From contig NZ_LR733817.1 in NCBI RefSeq assembly GCF_902506165.1, positions 4,185,026-4,249,025 of the forward strand: a stretch of 64,000 nucleotides of DNA, in the 5' to 3' direction. How positions within the stretch are numbered: the stretch's first letter is position 1; each line of letters opens with the position of its first letter. The notes beneath the pieces were generated by a model. The model was not told where the DNA came from. It saw nothing but the letters and a program-made list of their open reading frames with translations, and ran no database searches. The position numbers were made by a program, and so were the translations under genes. Shown in pieces: positions 52,406 to 61,031 of this stretch. Source of the DNA: Bosea sp. 29B. Lineage in GTDB: Bacteria > Pseudomonadota > Alphaproteobacteria > Rhizobiales > Beijerinckiaceae.

Positions 52406-53088
52406 GTATTGGCGGGGCGCCTGCGGACTGCGGTGCCCAGCGCTTCATCTTGCGAGCACGCGACCCGGTGACGGATTGCCCCATTCTGGAGGCGCGCGTC
52501 TCGATCGATGACCTTGACGCTCTTCGCGGAGTACTTCGATTCGAGGACGGAGAAGATCCGGATTTCAGCGGTATCTATGAACTTGATGGTGAGGATCTTG
52601 ATGCGCTCCAGCGATTGACGGGCCCGCCATTTCCTCGCGATCTCGGCCCGGTGCAGATCGTTCCGTGGAGTGGGCTTCGAGAAGTTCCTTATCTCATCCA
52701 TACCGAATACGAGCTCGCGCTTATGCTGGAGGGCAGGAAGCCGCTCGCAGTGTTTGCTGATGCCTATCCCGCCGATTGGTTTGATGAGTGGATGGCGCGT
52801 TTCGACCCCTATGTCGCTGATGGCCGGCTAGTCAGGCGCATCGTCGATAGACCGTTTCCAAAGCCTCGCACCTCAGACGGCGAGCGCTTCGACGGCATCA
52901 GGCACGTTTATGTTGCCTTGCCGCACGAGCAGTGGCGGATAGACGCCTACATCCAGCTTTTCGATGACCCCGGTAGGGAGGGCTGGAATGCGGCGCGGGA
53001 GCGCCGTCAGGGCCTGCTCCTCGGCTACGAAGAGTGGCAATGCGATTGGTGGGAAGCTCATCGCCTTGGAAAGCGCCAAGACGGATAG
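52402..53088 (+). CDS. Hypothetical protein coupled to creA
   Basis: A 228-residue protein with no recognised family. It starts at the ATGA overlapping the creA stop (other ATGs lie at 52384 and 52393). It is acidic and has no signal peptide. Features are an Asp/Glu-rich segment (RFEDGEDPDFSGIYELDGEDLDAL), a YLIHTEYELALMLEGRKPLAVFADAYP strand-helix block, and a Trp-rich C-terminus (YEEWQCDWWEAHRLGK). Its bases look somewhat less GC-rich than its neighbours by eye, which may indicate a later arrival. The function is unknown. Confidence 0.7.
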   Translation: MSIGGAPADCGAQRFILRARDPVTDCPILEARVSIDDLDALRGVLRFEDGEDPDFSGIYELDGEDLDALQRLTGPPFPRDLGPVQIVPWSGLREVPYLIHTEYELALMLEGRKPLAVFADAYPADWFDEWMARFDPYVADGRLVRRIVDRPFPKPRTSDGERFDGIRHVYVALPHEQWRIDAYIQLFDDPGREGWNAARERRQGLLLGYEEWQCDWWEAHRLGKRQDG

Positions 53089-53094
53089 GTCGGC

Positions 53095-53424
53095 TCAACC
53101 GCCGCAGGTGATCGTCAGCGGCAACTCGGTCTGCGCGACATTGGCGGGGCGGGGTGTCGAGCCGGTCACGTCCTCGCGGGCGGCCAGGCCATAGGCGGTG
53201 GCGATACGGTGGCCTTGCGACTCGCACCAGGCGTCGGCGACGATCTGGCCGCATTCCGACTTGCTGGCGATGCAGTCGGCGACGCCATAGCCGTCTCCGG
53301 CCGGGATCAGGTAGGTGCGCTCGGCCTTGGGGGCGGCGACGGTTCCGGTCGCCGGCAGCAGGGCCAGCGACATTCCGGCGCCGATGATCCCGACGAGCCC
53401 GACCAGAGCAACGGCGCGGCGCAT
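53095..53424 (-). CDS. Exported small protein
   Basis: A 109-residue protein with a hydrophobic signal region (AVALVGLVGIIGAGMSLALLP) and a mature part with four Cys (VADCIASKSECGQIVADAWCESQG, and a terminal TITCGG). AGGGA lies seven bases before the ATG at 53424; an ATG at 53466 is an alternative. No family is recognised. It lies convergent with the preceding hypothetical gene. Confidence 0.65.
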   Translation of the reverse strand: MRRAVALVGLVGIIGAGMSLALLPATGTVAAPKAERTYLIPAGDGYGVADCIASKSECGQIVADAWCESQGHRIATAYGLAAREDVTGSTPRPANVAQTELPLTITCGG

Positions 53425-53807
53425 GATGGTGTCCCTGAGCTTCGATCGGGTTCGAACGTCCGACATCTCAAACTGGTTCCAAATGGTTAAGACCGCGTGA
53501 ACCCACGGCAATCTTCGTTGCGCGCAAACCGTCTTCCGCTTGTGGCGGCATTGCGGCGATGAGAGCGGAAATCGTGGGAGGGCAGGGCGATGGCGCGCGA
53601 GCGTTGCCAAGCTGCCACTTGACGTAAGCGCACATGACAGGCATCACGACAGAATGACGCGAGCCCTCGCCATTACCTGCATTATTTGCCGCTAGCTTTC
53701 GCTGGCCGGCTGCTCACGTCCTCGTCCCAACGAAAAGACAGACAGCGCCCCGGCCAGCGGCCAGGACAAGCCGTTTTTTGTCGCCTTCTCGTCAGGATAC
53801 CACTTCG
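53425..53807. other. Intergenic region before cysS
   Basis: 383 bases between the exported protein and cysS. I see no convincing gene, ribosome-site-bearing ORF or riboswitch. It must hold both promoters. There is one T-run (CCGTTTTTTG) at 53771-53780. Confidence 0.5.
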
Positions 53808-55277
53808 ATGCAGCCGACCCTCAGGCTCTACAACACGCTGACGCGGACGAAGGAGGTCTTCACCCCCGTCGATCCCCAGAACGTGCGCATGTATGTCTGC
53901 GGCCCGACGGTCTATGACTACGCTCATATCGGCAATGCCCGGCCGGTCATTGTCTTCGACGTGCTCTACCGGTTGCTGCGGCAGCTCTATGGCGAGGGCC
54001 ATGTTCGCTATGCGCGCAACCTCACCGACGTCGACGACAAGATCAACGCCCGCGCCGCGCGCGATTTTCCCGATCTGCCGCTGAACGAGGCGATCGCGAA
54101 GGTCACGCAGGCGACGACGGCGCAGTTCCACGCCGATGTCGATGCGCTCGGCAATCTGCGTCCGGATGACGAGCCGCGCGCCACCGGCCATATCGAGGAG
54201 ATGAAGGCGATCATCGAGCGCCTGATTGCGCGCGGCGTCGCCTATGTCGCCGAAGAGCATGTGCTCTTTCATGTGCCCGCCGTCGCCGGCCTGAAAAACG
54301 CGCCGCGCTACGGCTCGCTCGCCCGCCGCTCGCTCGACGAGATGGAGGCCGGGGCACGAGTGGATGTCGCTCCCTATAAAAGGGATCCGATGGATTTCGT
54401 GCTGTGGAAGCCGAGCCGCGCCGGGATCGATCCGGGCTGGCCCTCGCCGGCCGGCATCAAGACGCCCGGCCGCCCCGGCTGGCACATCGAATGCTCGGCC
54501 ATGTCGATGAAGACGCTGCTCGAGCCGTTCGGCGGCGGCCTCACATGCGACGATCCCGCCAGGAACGTCTTCGACATCCATGGCGGCGGCATCGATCTCG
54601 TCTTCCCGCATCACGAGAACGAGCTGGCCCAGAGCTGCTGCGCCTTCGGCGCGGCAGGCGGTGCTGCGCGCATGGCGAACTACTGGATGCACAACGGCTT
54701 CCTGCAGGTCGAAGGCGAGAAGATGTCGAAGTCGCTCGGCAACTTCGTCACCATCAACGAGCTGCTGGCGACCGACACTTTCGGCGGGCGGACATGGCCC
54801 GGCGAGGTGCTGCGCCTTGCGATGCTGAAGACCCATTACCGCCAGCCGATCGACTGGACGGTGAAGGCGCTGGAGGAGGCGGAGAAGACGCTGACAGATT
54901 GGGCTGCTGCTGCCGGAGCGGCGGAGGCCGGGCAGGTCCCTGCCGGCGTGATCGAAGCGCTGGCCGATGATCTCAACACCTCGCAGGTGCTTGCCGAGCT
55001 GCACGCCCTGCGCAAGGCGGGTGACCATGCCGGGCTGAAGGCGAGCCTTGCCTTGCTCGGCATCGCCCTGCCGGAGGTGCCCGTGGCCGAGATCGATGAT
55101 GTCCTGCGGGCAAAGGTCGAGGCGTCGATCGCCGCCCGTCTCGCTGCCCGCAAGGCGAAGAATTTCGCCGAATCCGATCGCCTTCGCGACGAACTCGTCG
55201 CGATGGGCATCGTGCTCATGGACGGCAAGGACCCGGCCACCGGCGAGCTGATTACCAGCTGGGAGGTGAAGCGATGA
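53808..55277 (+). CDS. cysS: Cysteine--tRNA ligase
   Basis: A 489-residue CysRS. The zinc-binding Cys is in [18 protein letters not shown] (with the HIGN motif), the KMSKS loop is [12 protein letters not shown] near residues 305-312, and the zinc ligands appear again in HIECSAM and [11 protein letters not shown]-terminal anticodon-binding helix bundle follows. The ATG at 53808 has AGGA upstream; an upstream in-frame start would add ten residues. It charges tRNA-Cys. Confidence 0.95.
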   Translation: MQPTLRLYNTLTRTKEVFTPVDPQNVRMYVCGPTVYDYAHIGNARPVIVFDVLYRLLRQLYGEGHVRYARNLTDVDDKINARAARDFPDLPLNEAIAKVTQATTAQFHADVDALGNLRPDDEPRATGHIEEMKAIIERLIARGVAYVAEEHVLFHVPAVAGLKNAPRYGSLARRSLDEMEAGARVDVAPYKRDPMDFVLWKPSRAGIDPGWPSPAGIKTPGRPGWHIECSAMSMKTLLEPFGGGLTCDDPARNVFDIHGGGIDLVFPHHENELAQSCCAFGAAGGAARMANYWMHNGFLQVEGEKMSKSLGNFVTINELLATDTFGGRTWPGEVLRLAMLKTHYRQPIDWTVKALEEAEKTLTDWAAAAGAAEAGQVPAGVIEALADDLNTSQVLAELHALRKAGDHAGLKASLALLGIALPEVPVAEIDDVLRAKVEASIAARLAARKAKNFAESDRLRDELVAMGIVLMDGKDPATGELITSWEVKR

Positions 55278-55363
55278 GCCTTCACCTCCCAGCGAATGCC
55301 CTTCTGCGAACCTGTTGCCGTGTCGCGGCGTTGCCTTAGCCCGTTGAAAGAAGACCAAGAACA

Positions 55364-55483
55364 ATGACCACCGAGACCCCGAAGATCCGCAAGCGTGGTT
55401 CGCTCTCGATCGCGATGAAGCTCGTCATGCTCGCCATGGTGATGCCGAAGGTGTTGCGTTACCGGCTGCGGGTGAGGCGATGA
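55364..55483 (+). CDS. 39-residue ORF coupled to cimA
   Basis: A 39-residue ORF: a basic N-terminus (MTTETPKIRKRGSLSIAMKL), a short hydrophobic stretch (VMLAMVMPKVL), and a basic end (RYRLRVRR). It ends TGA inside the ATGA that starts cimA, so the two would be translationally coupled. The ribosome site is weak. It may be a leader or a small membrane-associated protein. Function unknown. Confidence 0.5.
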   Translation: MTTETPKIRKRGSLSIAMKLVMLAMVMPKVLRYRLRVRR

Positions 55484-57135
55484 GCGTCGGGGCTCCCGCC
55501 ACGCTGGCCGAGGCTGCGCCGCGCAAAGGCGGCGAAGCGACGCTCGCCCGCATCCACCTCTTCGATACGACGCTGCGCGACGGCGCCCAGACCACCGGCG
55601 TCGACTTCTCGCTCGACGACAAGCGCGCGGTTGCGGCGATGCTCGACAAGCTCGGCATCGACTATGTCGAGGGCGGCTATCCCGGCGCCAATCCGCTCGA
55701 CACCGCCTTCTTTGCGCAGAAGCCGACGCAGCGCGCGAAGTTCGCCGCCTTCGGCATGACCAAGCGGGCAGGGCGCTCTGCCTCCAACGATCCCGGCATC
55801 GCCGCGCTGCTCGATGCGAAGGCCGACGCCATCGTCTTCGTCGCCAAAAGCTGGGACTATCACGTCCATGTCGCGCTCGAGATCTCGCTCGAGGACAATC
55901 TCGACGGCATCCGCGACAGCGTCGCTACCGCAAAAGCGGCCGGCCGCGAGGTGATGCTCGATTGCGAGCACTTCTTCGATGGCTACAAGGCCAATCCCGA
56001 CTATGCACTCGCCTGCGCCCGCACCGCCTATGAGGCCGGCGCGCGCTGGGTCGTGCTCTGCGACACCAATGGCGGCACGCTGCCGGACGAGGTCGGGAGG
56101 ATCGTCGCCGAGGTCTCGAAGGTCGTGCCGGGCGACAATCTCGGCATCCATGCCCATGACGATTGCGGCTGCGCCGTCGCCAATTCGCTCGCCGCGGTCG
56201 AGGCGGGCGTGCGCCAGATCCAGGGCACGCTGAACGGCCTCGGCGAGCGCTGCGGCAATGCGAACCTCGTCACGCTGATCGGCGCGCTCAAGCTGAAGGA
56301 GCGCTACAATCGCCGCTTCGCGCTTGGCGTCGACGAGGGTGAGCTCGGCGAGCTCACCCATGTCTCGCGCGCGCTCGACGAGATGCTGAACCGGGCGCCG
56401 AACCGCCATGCGCCCTTTGTCGGCGCCTCCGCCTTCGCCACTAAGGCCGGCATTCACGCCTCGGCCGTGCTGAAGGACCCGCGCACTTACGAGCATGTCG
56501 CGCCCGATCTGGTCGGCAACGTCCGGAAAGTCCTGGTCTCCGACCAGGGCGGCAAGTCGAACCTCGTCGCGGAGCTGGAGCGCATCGGCGTCACCATCGG
56601 CCGCGACGATCCGAGGCTCTCGCGCGTGCTGGAGGAGCTGAAGGAGAAGGAGGCGCAGGGTTATGCCTTCGAGGGCGCGGATGCCTCGTTCTATCTGCTC
56701 GCCAAGCGCATCCTCGGCGAATTGCCGGCCTATTTCGAGATCGAGCGCTTCACCGCCAATGTCGAGCGCCGCTACAATGCGCTGGGCGAGCTCGTCACCT
56801 TCTCCGAGGCGATCGTCAAGGTGAAGGTCGGCGAGGAATCGCTGATCTCGGTCGCCGAAAGCGCGCTCGGCCCGGTCAATGCGCTCGATCTCGCCTTGCG
56901 CAAGGATCTCGGCCGCTACCAGTCGCTGATCGGTGGCCTGAGGCTGGTCGATTACAAGGTCCGCGTCTTCCAGGGCGGCACCGACGCGGTGACGCGCGTG
57001 CTGATCGAATCCGCCGACGAGACCGGCGAGCGCTGGACCACGGTCGGCGTGAGCGCCAACATCATCGACGCCTCGTTCCAGGCGCTGGTCGACTCGATCA
57101 CCTACAAGCTGATGCGCGAAGGCGCGACGGCTTAA
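55480..57135 (+). CDS. cimA: Citramalate synthase (CimA type)
   Basis: A 551-residue member of the isopropylmalate/homocitrate/citramalate synthase family. The DTTLRDGAQT motif carries the metal and substrate ligands, GIHAHDDCGCAVAN has the catalytic metal histidines (HxH), and GTLNGLGERCGNANL is the second signature. A C-terminal LeuA-dimer-type domain (about 410-540) binds the feedback inhibitor. It would make citramalate from pyruvate and acetyl-CoA for threonine-independent isoleucine synthesis; 2-isopropylmalate synthase-like activity cannot be excluded. Confidence 0.9.
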   Translation: MSVGAPATLAEAAPRKGGEATLARIHLFDTTLRDGAQTTGVDFSLDDKRAVAAMLDKLGIDYVEGGYPGANPLDTAFFAQKPTQRAKFAAFGMTKRAGRSASNDPGIAALLDAKADAIVFVAKSWDYHVHVALEISLEDNLDGIRDSVATAKAAGREVMLDCEHFFDGYKANPDYALACARTAYEAGARWVVLCDTNGGTLPDEVGRIVAEVSKVVPGDNLGIHAHDDCGCAVANSLAAVEAGVRQIQGTLNGLGERCGNANLVTLIGALKLKERYNRRFALGVDEGELGELTHVSRALDEMLNRAPNRHAPFVGASAFATKAGIHASAVLKDPRTYEHVAPDLVGNVRKVLVSDQGGKSNLVAELERIGVTIGRDDPRLSRVLEELKEKEAQGYAFEGADASFYLLAKRILGELPAYFEIERFTANVERRYNALGELVTFSEAIVKVKVGEESLISVAESALGPVNALDLALRKDLGRYQSLIGGLRLVDYKVRVFQGGTDAVTRVLIESADETGERWTTVGVSANIIDASFQALVDSITYKLMREGATA

Positions 57136-57138
57136 AGC

Positions 57139-57275
57139 ATCCTTCTCCCCTCGGGGGAGAAGGTCCGGCAGGGGATGAGGGCGGTTCGACGGGGTGAAGC
57201 GGTTAGTCGCTTGCCTGTCCTTCCCTCATCCGTCAGCGCTTCGCGCTGCCACCTTCTCCCCCAAGGGGAGAAGGG
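57139..57275. repeat. Dispersed element with CCTTCTCCCC/GGGGAGAAGG hairpins
   Basis: Two hairpins built on CCTTCTCCCC and GGGGAGAAGG lie at about 57141-57163 and 57251-57274. They frame a region with GGATGAGGG and CCCTCATCC that also pairs. It lies between cimA and the convergent small exported protein gene. It resembles a common alphaproteobacterial intergenic element and may end both transcripts. Confidence 0.7.
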
Positions 57276-57282
57276 AGAGAAC

Positions 57283-57630
57283 TCACTCCGTCAAGCGCAG
57301 CGACTTCTCCTTGCAGAGGTCGATGCCGTCATTGTCGCTTTCGCTCTCGTCGCTGAACTTGCCGAGCAGGTAGTAGCTGCAGCCGGCCGGCTTGTTGAGT
57401 TTGATCATGATGCTCTTGCCGGGCGCCAGCGGCTTGGCGAGCTTGCCGACGAGCCGGGCCTGCTCGCCTGTGGTCGTGATCTCCAGTGACTCCAGCGGCA
57501 CGGTGCGGGCATTGGTAATCTTGATCTGCGCCGGTGGGCGCGATTGCGCGAGCGCTGGCACGGTCGGCAGCAGCGCGAGTGCGCAGGTGGCGGGAAGGAT
57601 GCGTCGAAGCGTCATGTGTCCAAGCGTCAT
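57283..57630 (-). CDS. Small exported protein
   Basis: A 115-residue protein with a signal region (RILPATCALALLPTVPALAQ) and a mature domain of strand type (KITNARTVPLESLEITTTGEQ, APGKSIMIKLNKPAGCSYYLLGKF) and two Cys. GGAG lies about nine bases before ATG 57630; a second ATG six codons in is preceded by a direct repeat of CATGACGCTT. It could be a Cu/metal or envelope protein, but I recognise no family. Confidence 0.65.
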   Translation of the reverse strand: MTLGHMTLRRILPATCALALLPTVPALAQSRPPAQIKITNARTVPLESLEITTTGEQARLVGKLAKPLAPGKSIMIKLNKPAGCSYYLLGKFSDESESDNDGIDLCKEKSLRLTE

Positions 57631-57790
57631 GGGCGTCGTCTCCAGGCTTCAGCCTTTAAAGGCTTTAGACCAGTCTGACATCGCAGTTGCGACGAGAACA
57701 AGGCCTGATCGGTGCCGCTTGGTGGCGGTAGCGGCCGACTGCAGGCAGTGAATTCGGCGCGGTACATGGAAGAATCCGGTTTTTTTGAGC

Positions 57791-58420
57791 ATGCGGACAG
57801 CCGAGAACATCGCCACGGGGATCGTCGAGCGCGCGCGCGGCCGGCGCCGCATCGTTGTCGGGCTCGCCGGCGCTCCGGGCGCTGGCAAGTCGACGCTGAG
57901 CGAGCGTTTGCTCGCAGCGCTGCCGGCAGGCGAAGCGGCGCAGGTGCCGATGGACGGCTTCCATTTCGACAATGCGGTGCTCGATGCGATGGGGCTGCGC
58001 CATCGCAAGGGCGCCCCGCAGACCTTCGACTGCGCCGGGCTCAAAGCGACGCTGCGGCGCGTTCGGTCGGACGAGGGGGAGGTGGCGGTGCCGCTCTTTG
58101 ATCGGCGGGCCGATCTTGCTCGCGCCGGTGCGGCGATCATCCCGGCCGATGCGCGTTTCGTGCTGGTCGAGGGCAACTACCTCCTGCTCGACCAGGCGCC
58201 CTGGTCGGAGCTCGCACCACTCTTCGACCTGACGATCTTCATCGATGTGCCGATGGCCGAATTGGAGCGCCGGCTGCTCGCTCGCTGGACCGATCTCGGT
58301 CGCAGCGAAGAGGCAGCGCGGGCCTGGGTCGAGGGCAACGATCTGCCCAATGCGCGGCTGGTGGTCGAGAACAGCCGGCGGGCCGATATCATTTGGCGGA
58401 ATGGCGCCGCCGCGCCCTGA
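57791..58420 (+). CDS. P-loop kinase, uridine/pantothenate-kinase-like
   Basis: A 209-residue P-loop kinase: Walker A GAPGAGKSTLS (residues about 26-36), then MDGFHFDNAVLD, LFDRRADLARAG, and VLVEGNYLLLD, the pattern of the uridine kinase/pantothenate kinase-like group. The HFDN region carries the base in catalysis. The substrate is probably a nucleoside or small sugar. A T-run just before the start makes the ribosome site poor; a TTG two codons earlier is possible. Confidence 0.85.
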   Translation: MRTAENIATGIVERARGRRRIVVGLAGAPGAGKSTLSERLLAALPAGEAAQVPMDGFHFDNAVLDAMGLRHRKGAPQTFDCAGLKATLRRVRSDEGEVAVPLFDRRADLARAGAAIIPADARFVLVEGNYLLLDQAPWSELAPLFDLTIFIDVPMAELERRLLARWTDLGRSEEAARAWVEGNDLPNARLVVENSRRADIIWRNGAAAP

Positions 58421-58442
58421 TCGGCTTCAAAATCAAGCGCGA

Positions 58443-58547
58443 GTCGTCCCGGGCGACCGGAGGGAGACCCGGGATTTATTCCGGAACCTCTCTCGGGAAG
58501 GCTCCGGAATGGATCCCGGATCTCCGCTGCGCTGCGTCCGGGATGAC
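58443..58547. repeat. Two-hairpin dispersed repeat, copy 3
   Basis: Begins GTCGTCCCGGGC and ends CCGGGATGAC, with TTCCGGAACC and CTCCGGAATGGATCCCGG in the middle. The arrangement of two hairpins around a central GGAATGGATCCCGG matches the copy at 37739-37834. It lies between the kinase and the ABC exporter gene. Confidence 0.75.
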
Positions 58548-58663
58548 AAGGTTGTTCTCGCTGTCGCCGTCATCGCACAAGCGACTTCGGCGATTTCTTC
58601 TCCCACCCCCTGCATTCCCCGGAGAATCCGCCTATATCGGCGGTTCCATTTGGAAGCATTTCA

Positions 58664-60574
58664 ATGTCCTCGCCTGCCACACCGGTCCCGGCGCCCCTCG
58701 CGCGCGCCGCCGTGCTCCAGCCCGGCTCCGGCTTCATCGCCACCTTCCAGGCGCTCTGGCCCTATCTCTGGCCGCCGGAGCGGGCCGATCTGCGCCAGCG
58801 TGTCGTCGCCGCCTTCGTGCTGCTGGTGATCGGCCGGCTCGTGCTGATGGGCGTGCCCTTCACCTTCAAATGGGCGACGGATGCGCTCGCCAACAACCCG
58901 ACCTCGCTATCGAACTGGTTGCCTTTCCTGGTCGGGGCGCCGCTGGCGCTGACCGTGATCTATGGCTTTGCCCGCGTCGGCTCGGCCGCCTTCGTGCAGT
59001 TGCGCGATGCGATCTTCGCGCCGGTGTTCATGCATGCGGTCAGGACGCTGGCGCTGCAGACCTTCGGCCATCTCCACCATCTCTCGCTGCGCTTCCATCT
59101 CGAGCGCAAGACCGGCGGGCTCACCCGCGTCCTGGAGCGCGGCCGCAACGGCATCGAGGAGATGGTCCGCCTCGGCCTCAACCAGCTCGTGCCGGTGATC
59201 ATCGAGGTCACCCTGATCATCACCGTGCTGCTCTGGCTGTTCGACTGGCGCTATGTCGTCGTGCTGGTCGTGATGGTGGTCGGCTACATGGCCTACACCA
59301 TCAAGGCCACCGAATGGCGCATTGCCATCCGCGCCCAGATGAACGAGTCCGACACTGACGCCAACGCCAAGGCGATCGACTCGCTGCTCAACTACGAGAC
59401 GGTGAAGTATTTCGGTGCCGAGGCGCGCGAGACCGCCCGCTACGACGTCTCGATGGCGCGCTATGAGCGCAACTCGATCAAGGCTTACACCTCGCTCGCC
59501 TGGCTCAATTTCGGCCAGGCCGCGATCTTCGCGGCGGGCCTCACCATCTCGATGGTGATGTGCGTGCGTGGCTTCCAGGCCGGCACTAACACCGTCGGCG
59601 ACTTCGTGCTGATCAACGCCATGCTGATCCAGCTCTACATACCGCTGAATTTCATGGGCACCGTCTATCGCGAGATCAAGCAGGCGACCCTCGACATCGA
59701 GCAGATGTTCTCGCTGATCGGCCGCGACCCGGAGATCCAGGACAAGCCAGGCGCCCAGCCGCTTGACGTCCGCGCCGGCACCGTCACCTTCGAGGACGTC
59801 CACTTCGCCTATGTGCCGGAGCGGCCGATCCTGCGCGGGGTCTCCTTCGAGGTGCCCGCCGGCAAAACGATCGCGATCGTCGGCCCCTCAGGCGCCGGCA
59901 AGTCGACGATCTCGCGTCTGCTGTTCCGCTTCTACGAGCCGCAAGCCGGCCGCATCCTGATCGACGGCCAGGATATCGCCGAGGTCCAGCAAGTCAGCCT
60001 GCGCTCGGCGATCGGCATGGTCCCGCAGGACACGGTGCTGTTCAATGACACCATCGAATACAATCTGCGCTATGGCCGCCCCGAGGCGACTCAAGGAGAG
60101 ATCGAGGACGCCGCGCGGCTCGCCCAGATCGACCGCTTCATCAAGTCGCTGCCAGAGGGCTACCAGACCTCGGTCGGCGAGCGCGGCCTCAAGCTCTCGG
60201 GCGGCGAGAAGCAGCGCGTCGCCATCGCCCGCACCATCCTGAAGGGGCCGCCGGTGCTGGTGCTGGACGAGGCGACCTCGGCGCTTGATTCCTTCACCGA
60301 GAAGGAGATCCAGGACGCGCTCGACCGGGTCAGCGAGGGCCGCACCACCCTGGTGATCGCCCACCGGCTCTCGACCGTGGTCAACGCCGACGAGATCATC
60401 GTCCTCGACAAGGGGCTGATCGTCGAGCGCGGCCACCACCGCGAACTGCTGGCCGCCGACGGCGTCTACGCCGCGCTCTGGAACCGCCAGCGCCAGGTCG
60501 ACGAGGCCAAGGCGACGCTGCAGCGGGCGACCCAGGAAGAGGGCGAGAGCGTCAGGGTCAGCCTGACGCAGTGA
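58664..60574 (+). CDS. ABC exporter, ATM1/HMT1 (ABCB7-like) type
   Basis: A 636-residue half-transporter: six transmembrane helices (about residues 35-320) followed by one ATPase domain. Walker A is GPSGAGKST near residue 407, the signature LSGGEKQR near 512, Walker B VLVLDEATSALD near 531, and the switch His follows. The NYETVKYFGAE segment in the membrane part marks the Atm1/ABCB7 family, which exports glutathione-linked compounds or a sulfur species used for cytosolic iron-sulfur work; bacterial members also confer metal tolerance. Confidence 0.92.
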   Translation: MSSPATPVPAPLARAAVLQPGSGFIATFQALWPYLWPPERADLRQRVVAAFVLLVIGRLVLMGVPFTFKWATDALANNPTSLSNWLPFLVGAPLALTVIYGFARVGSAAFVQLRDAIFAPVFMHAVRTLALQTFGHLHHLSLRFHLERKTGGLTRVLERGRNGIEEMVRLGLNQLVPVIIEVTLIITVLLWLFDWRYVVVLVVMVVGYMAYTIKATEWRIAIRAQMNESDTDANAKAIDSLLNYETVKYFGAEARETARYDVSMARYERNSIKAYTSLAWLNFGQAAIFAAGLTISMVMCVRGFQAGTNTVGDFVLINAMLIQLYIPLNFMGTVYREIKQATLDIEQMFSLIGRDPEIQDKPGAQPLDVRAGTVTFEDVHFAYVPERPILRGVSFEVPAGKTIAIVGPSGAGKSTISRLLFRFYEPQAGRILIDGQDIAEVQQVSLRSAIGMVPQDTVLFNDTIEYNLRYGRPEATQGEIEDAARLAQIDRFIKSLPEGYQTSVGERGLKLSGGEKQRVAIARTILKGPPVLVLDEATSALDSFTEKEIQDALDRVSEGRTTLVIAHRLSTVVNADEIIVLDKGLIVERGHHRELLAADGVYAALWNRQRQVDEAKATLQRATQEEGESVRVSLTQ

Positions 60575-60820
60575 GGTCTTGGCCCGCGCGGAGAAATTCT
60601 TCGCGGCGTCGTTGATTCCCGCTCAAAATCGCGCATATCGAATTTATGACGCTAGCACAGGCCGGGGCACCCCGGCCGAGGTGGCCTTCGGGTCGTCGCT
60701 TGTTTCTTTCCGGCGTGCACGCCGCTACGGCGTCGCAGCTTCTTTCTCCGTCCAGTCCGCAATCCAGGCGCTCGCAGCGCCCGACATAACGAGGCGCGCG
60801 GCCCCAACCGGAGCCCGACC

Positions 60821-60901
60821 ATGATCATCGCCGGTTACGCCCTTCTGGCGCTCGGCTATACGCTTCTGGCCATCGCCGCCCTGACCGGCATCGGCCACTG
60901 A
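60821..60901 (+). CDS. 26-residue hydrophobic peptide
   Basis: A 26-residue ORF, almost all one hydrophobic helix (MIIAGYALLALGYTLLAIAA and six more residues). GGAG lies seven bases before the ATG, and a perfect stem-loop follows at 60910-60934. It is plausible as a small inner-membrane protein. No family is recognised, and it could also be a chance ORF. Confidence 0.45.
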   Translation: MIIAGYALLALGYTLLAIAALTGIGH

Positions 60902-60909
60902 ATAAGACC

Positions 60910-60934
60910 CGCCCCGGAGCAAGTCTCCGGGGCG
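60910..60934 (+). terminator. Stem-loop after the 26-residue ORF
   Basis: CGCCCCGGAG (60910-60919) and CTCCGGGGCG (60925-60934) form a perfect 10-base stem with a five-base loop, nine bases after the stop codon. No T-run follows. Confidence 0.6.
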
Positions 60935-61031
60935 GCGGCTCCAGAAGAAGCGCTGGAGGTTGTGGACGATCGATCAAGCGACCGCCTGAAGCGGATGATA
61001 TGCACGGGGCTCTCGCGGGAGGAGCCGGAGC

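Noticed and set aside
53682..55364. A 560-codon frame antisense to cysS
   Set aside because: It lies exactly opposite cysS and has shadow composition.
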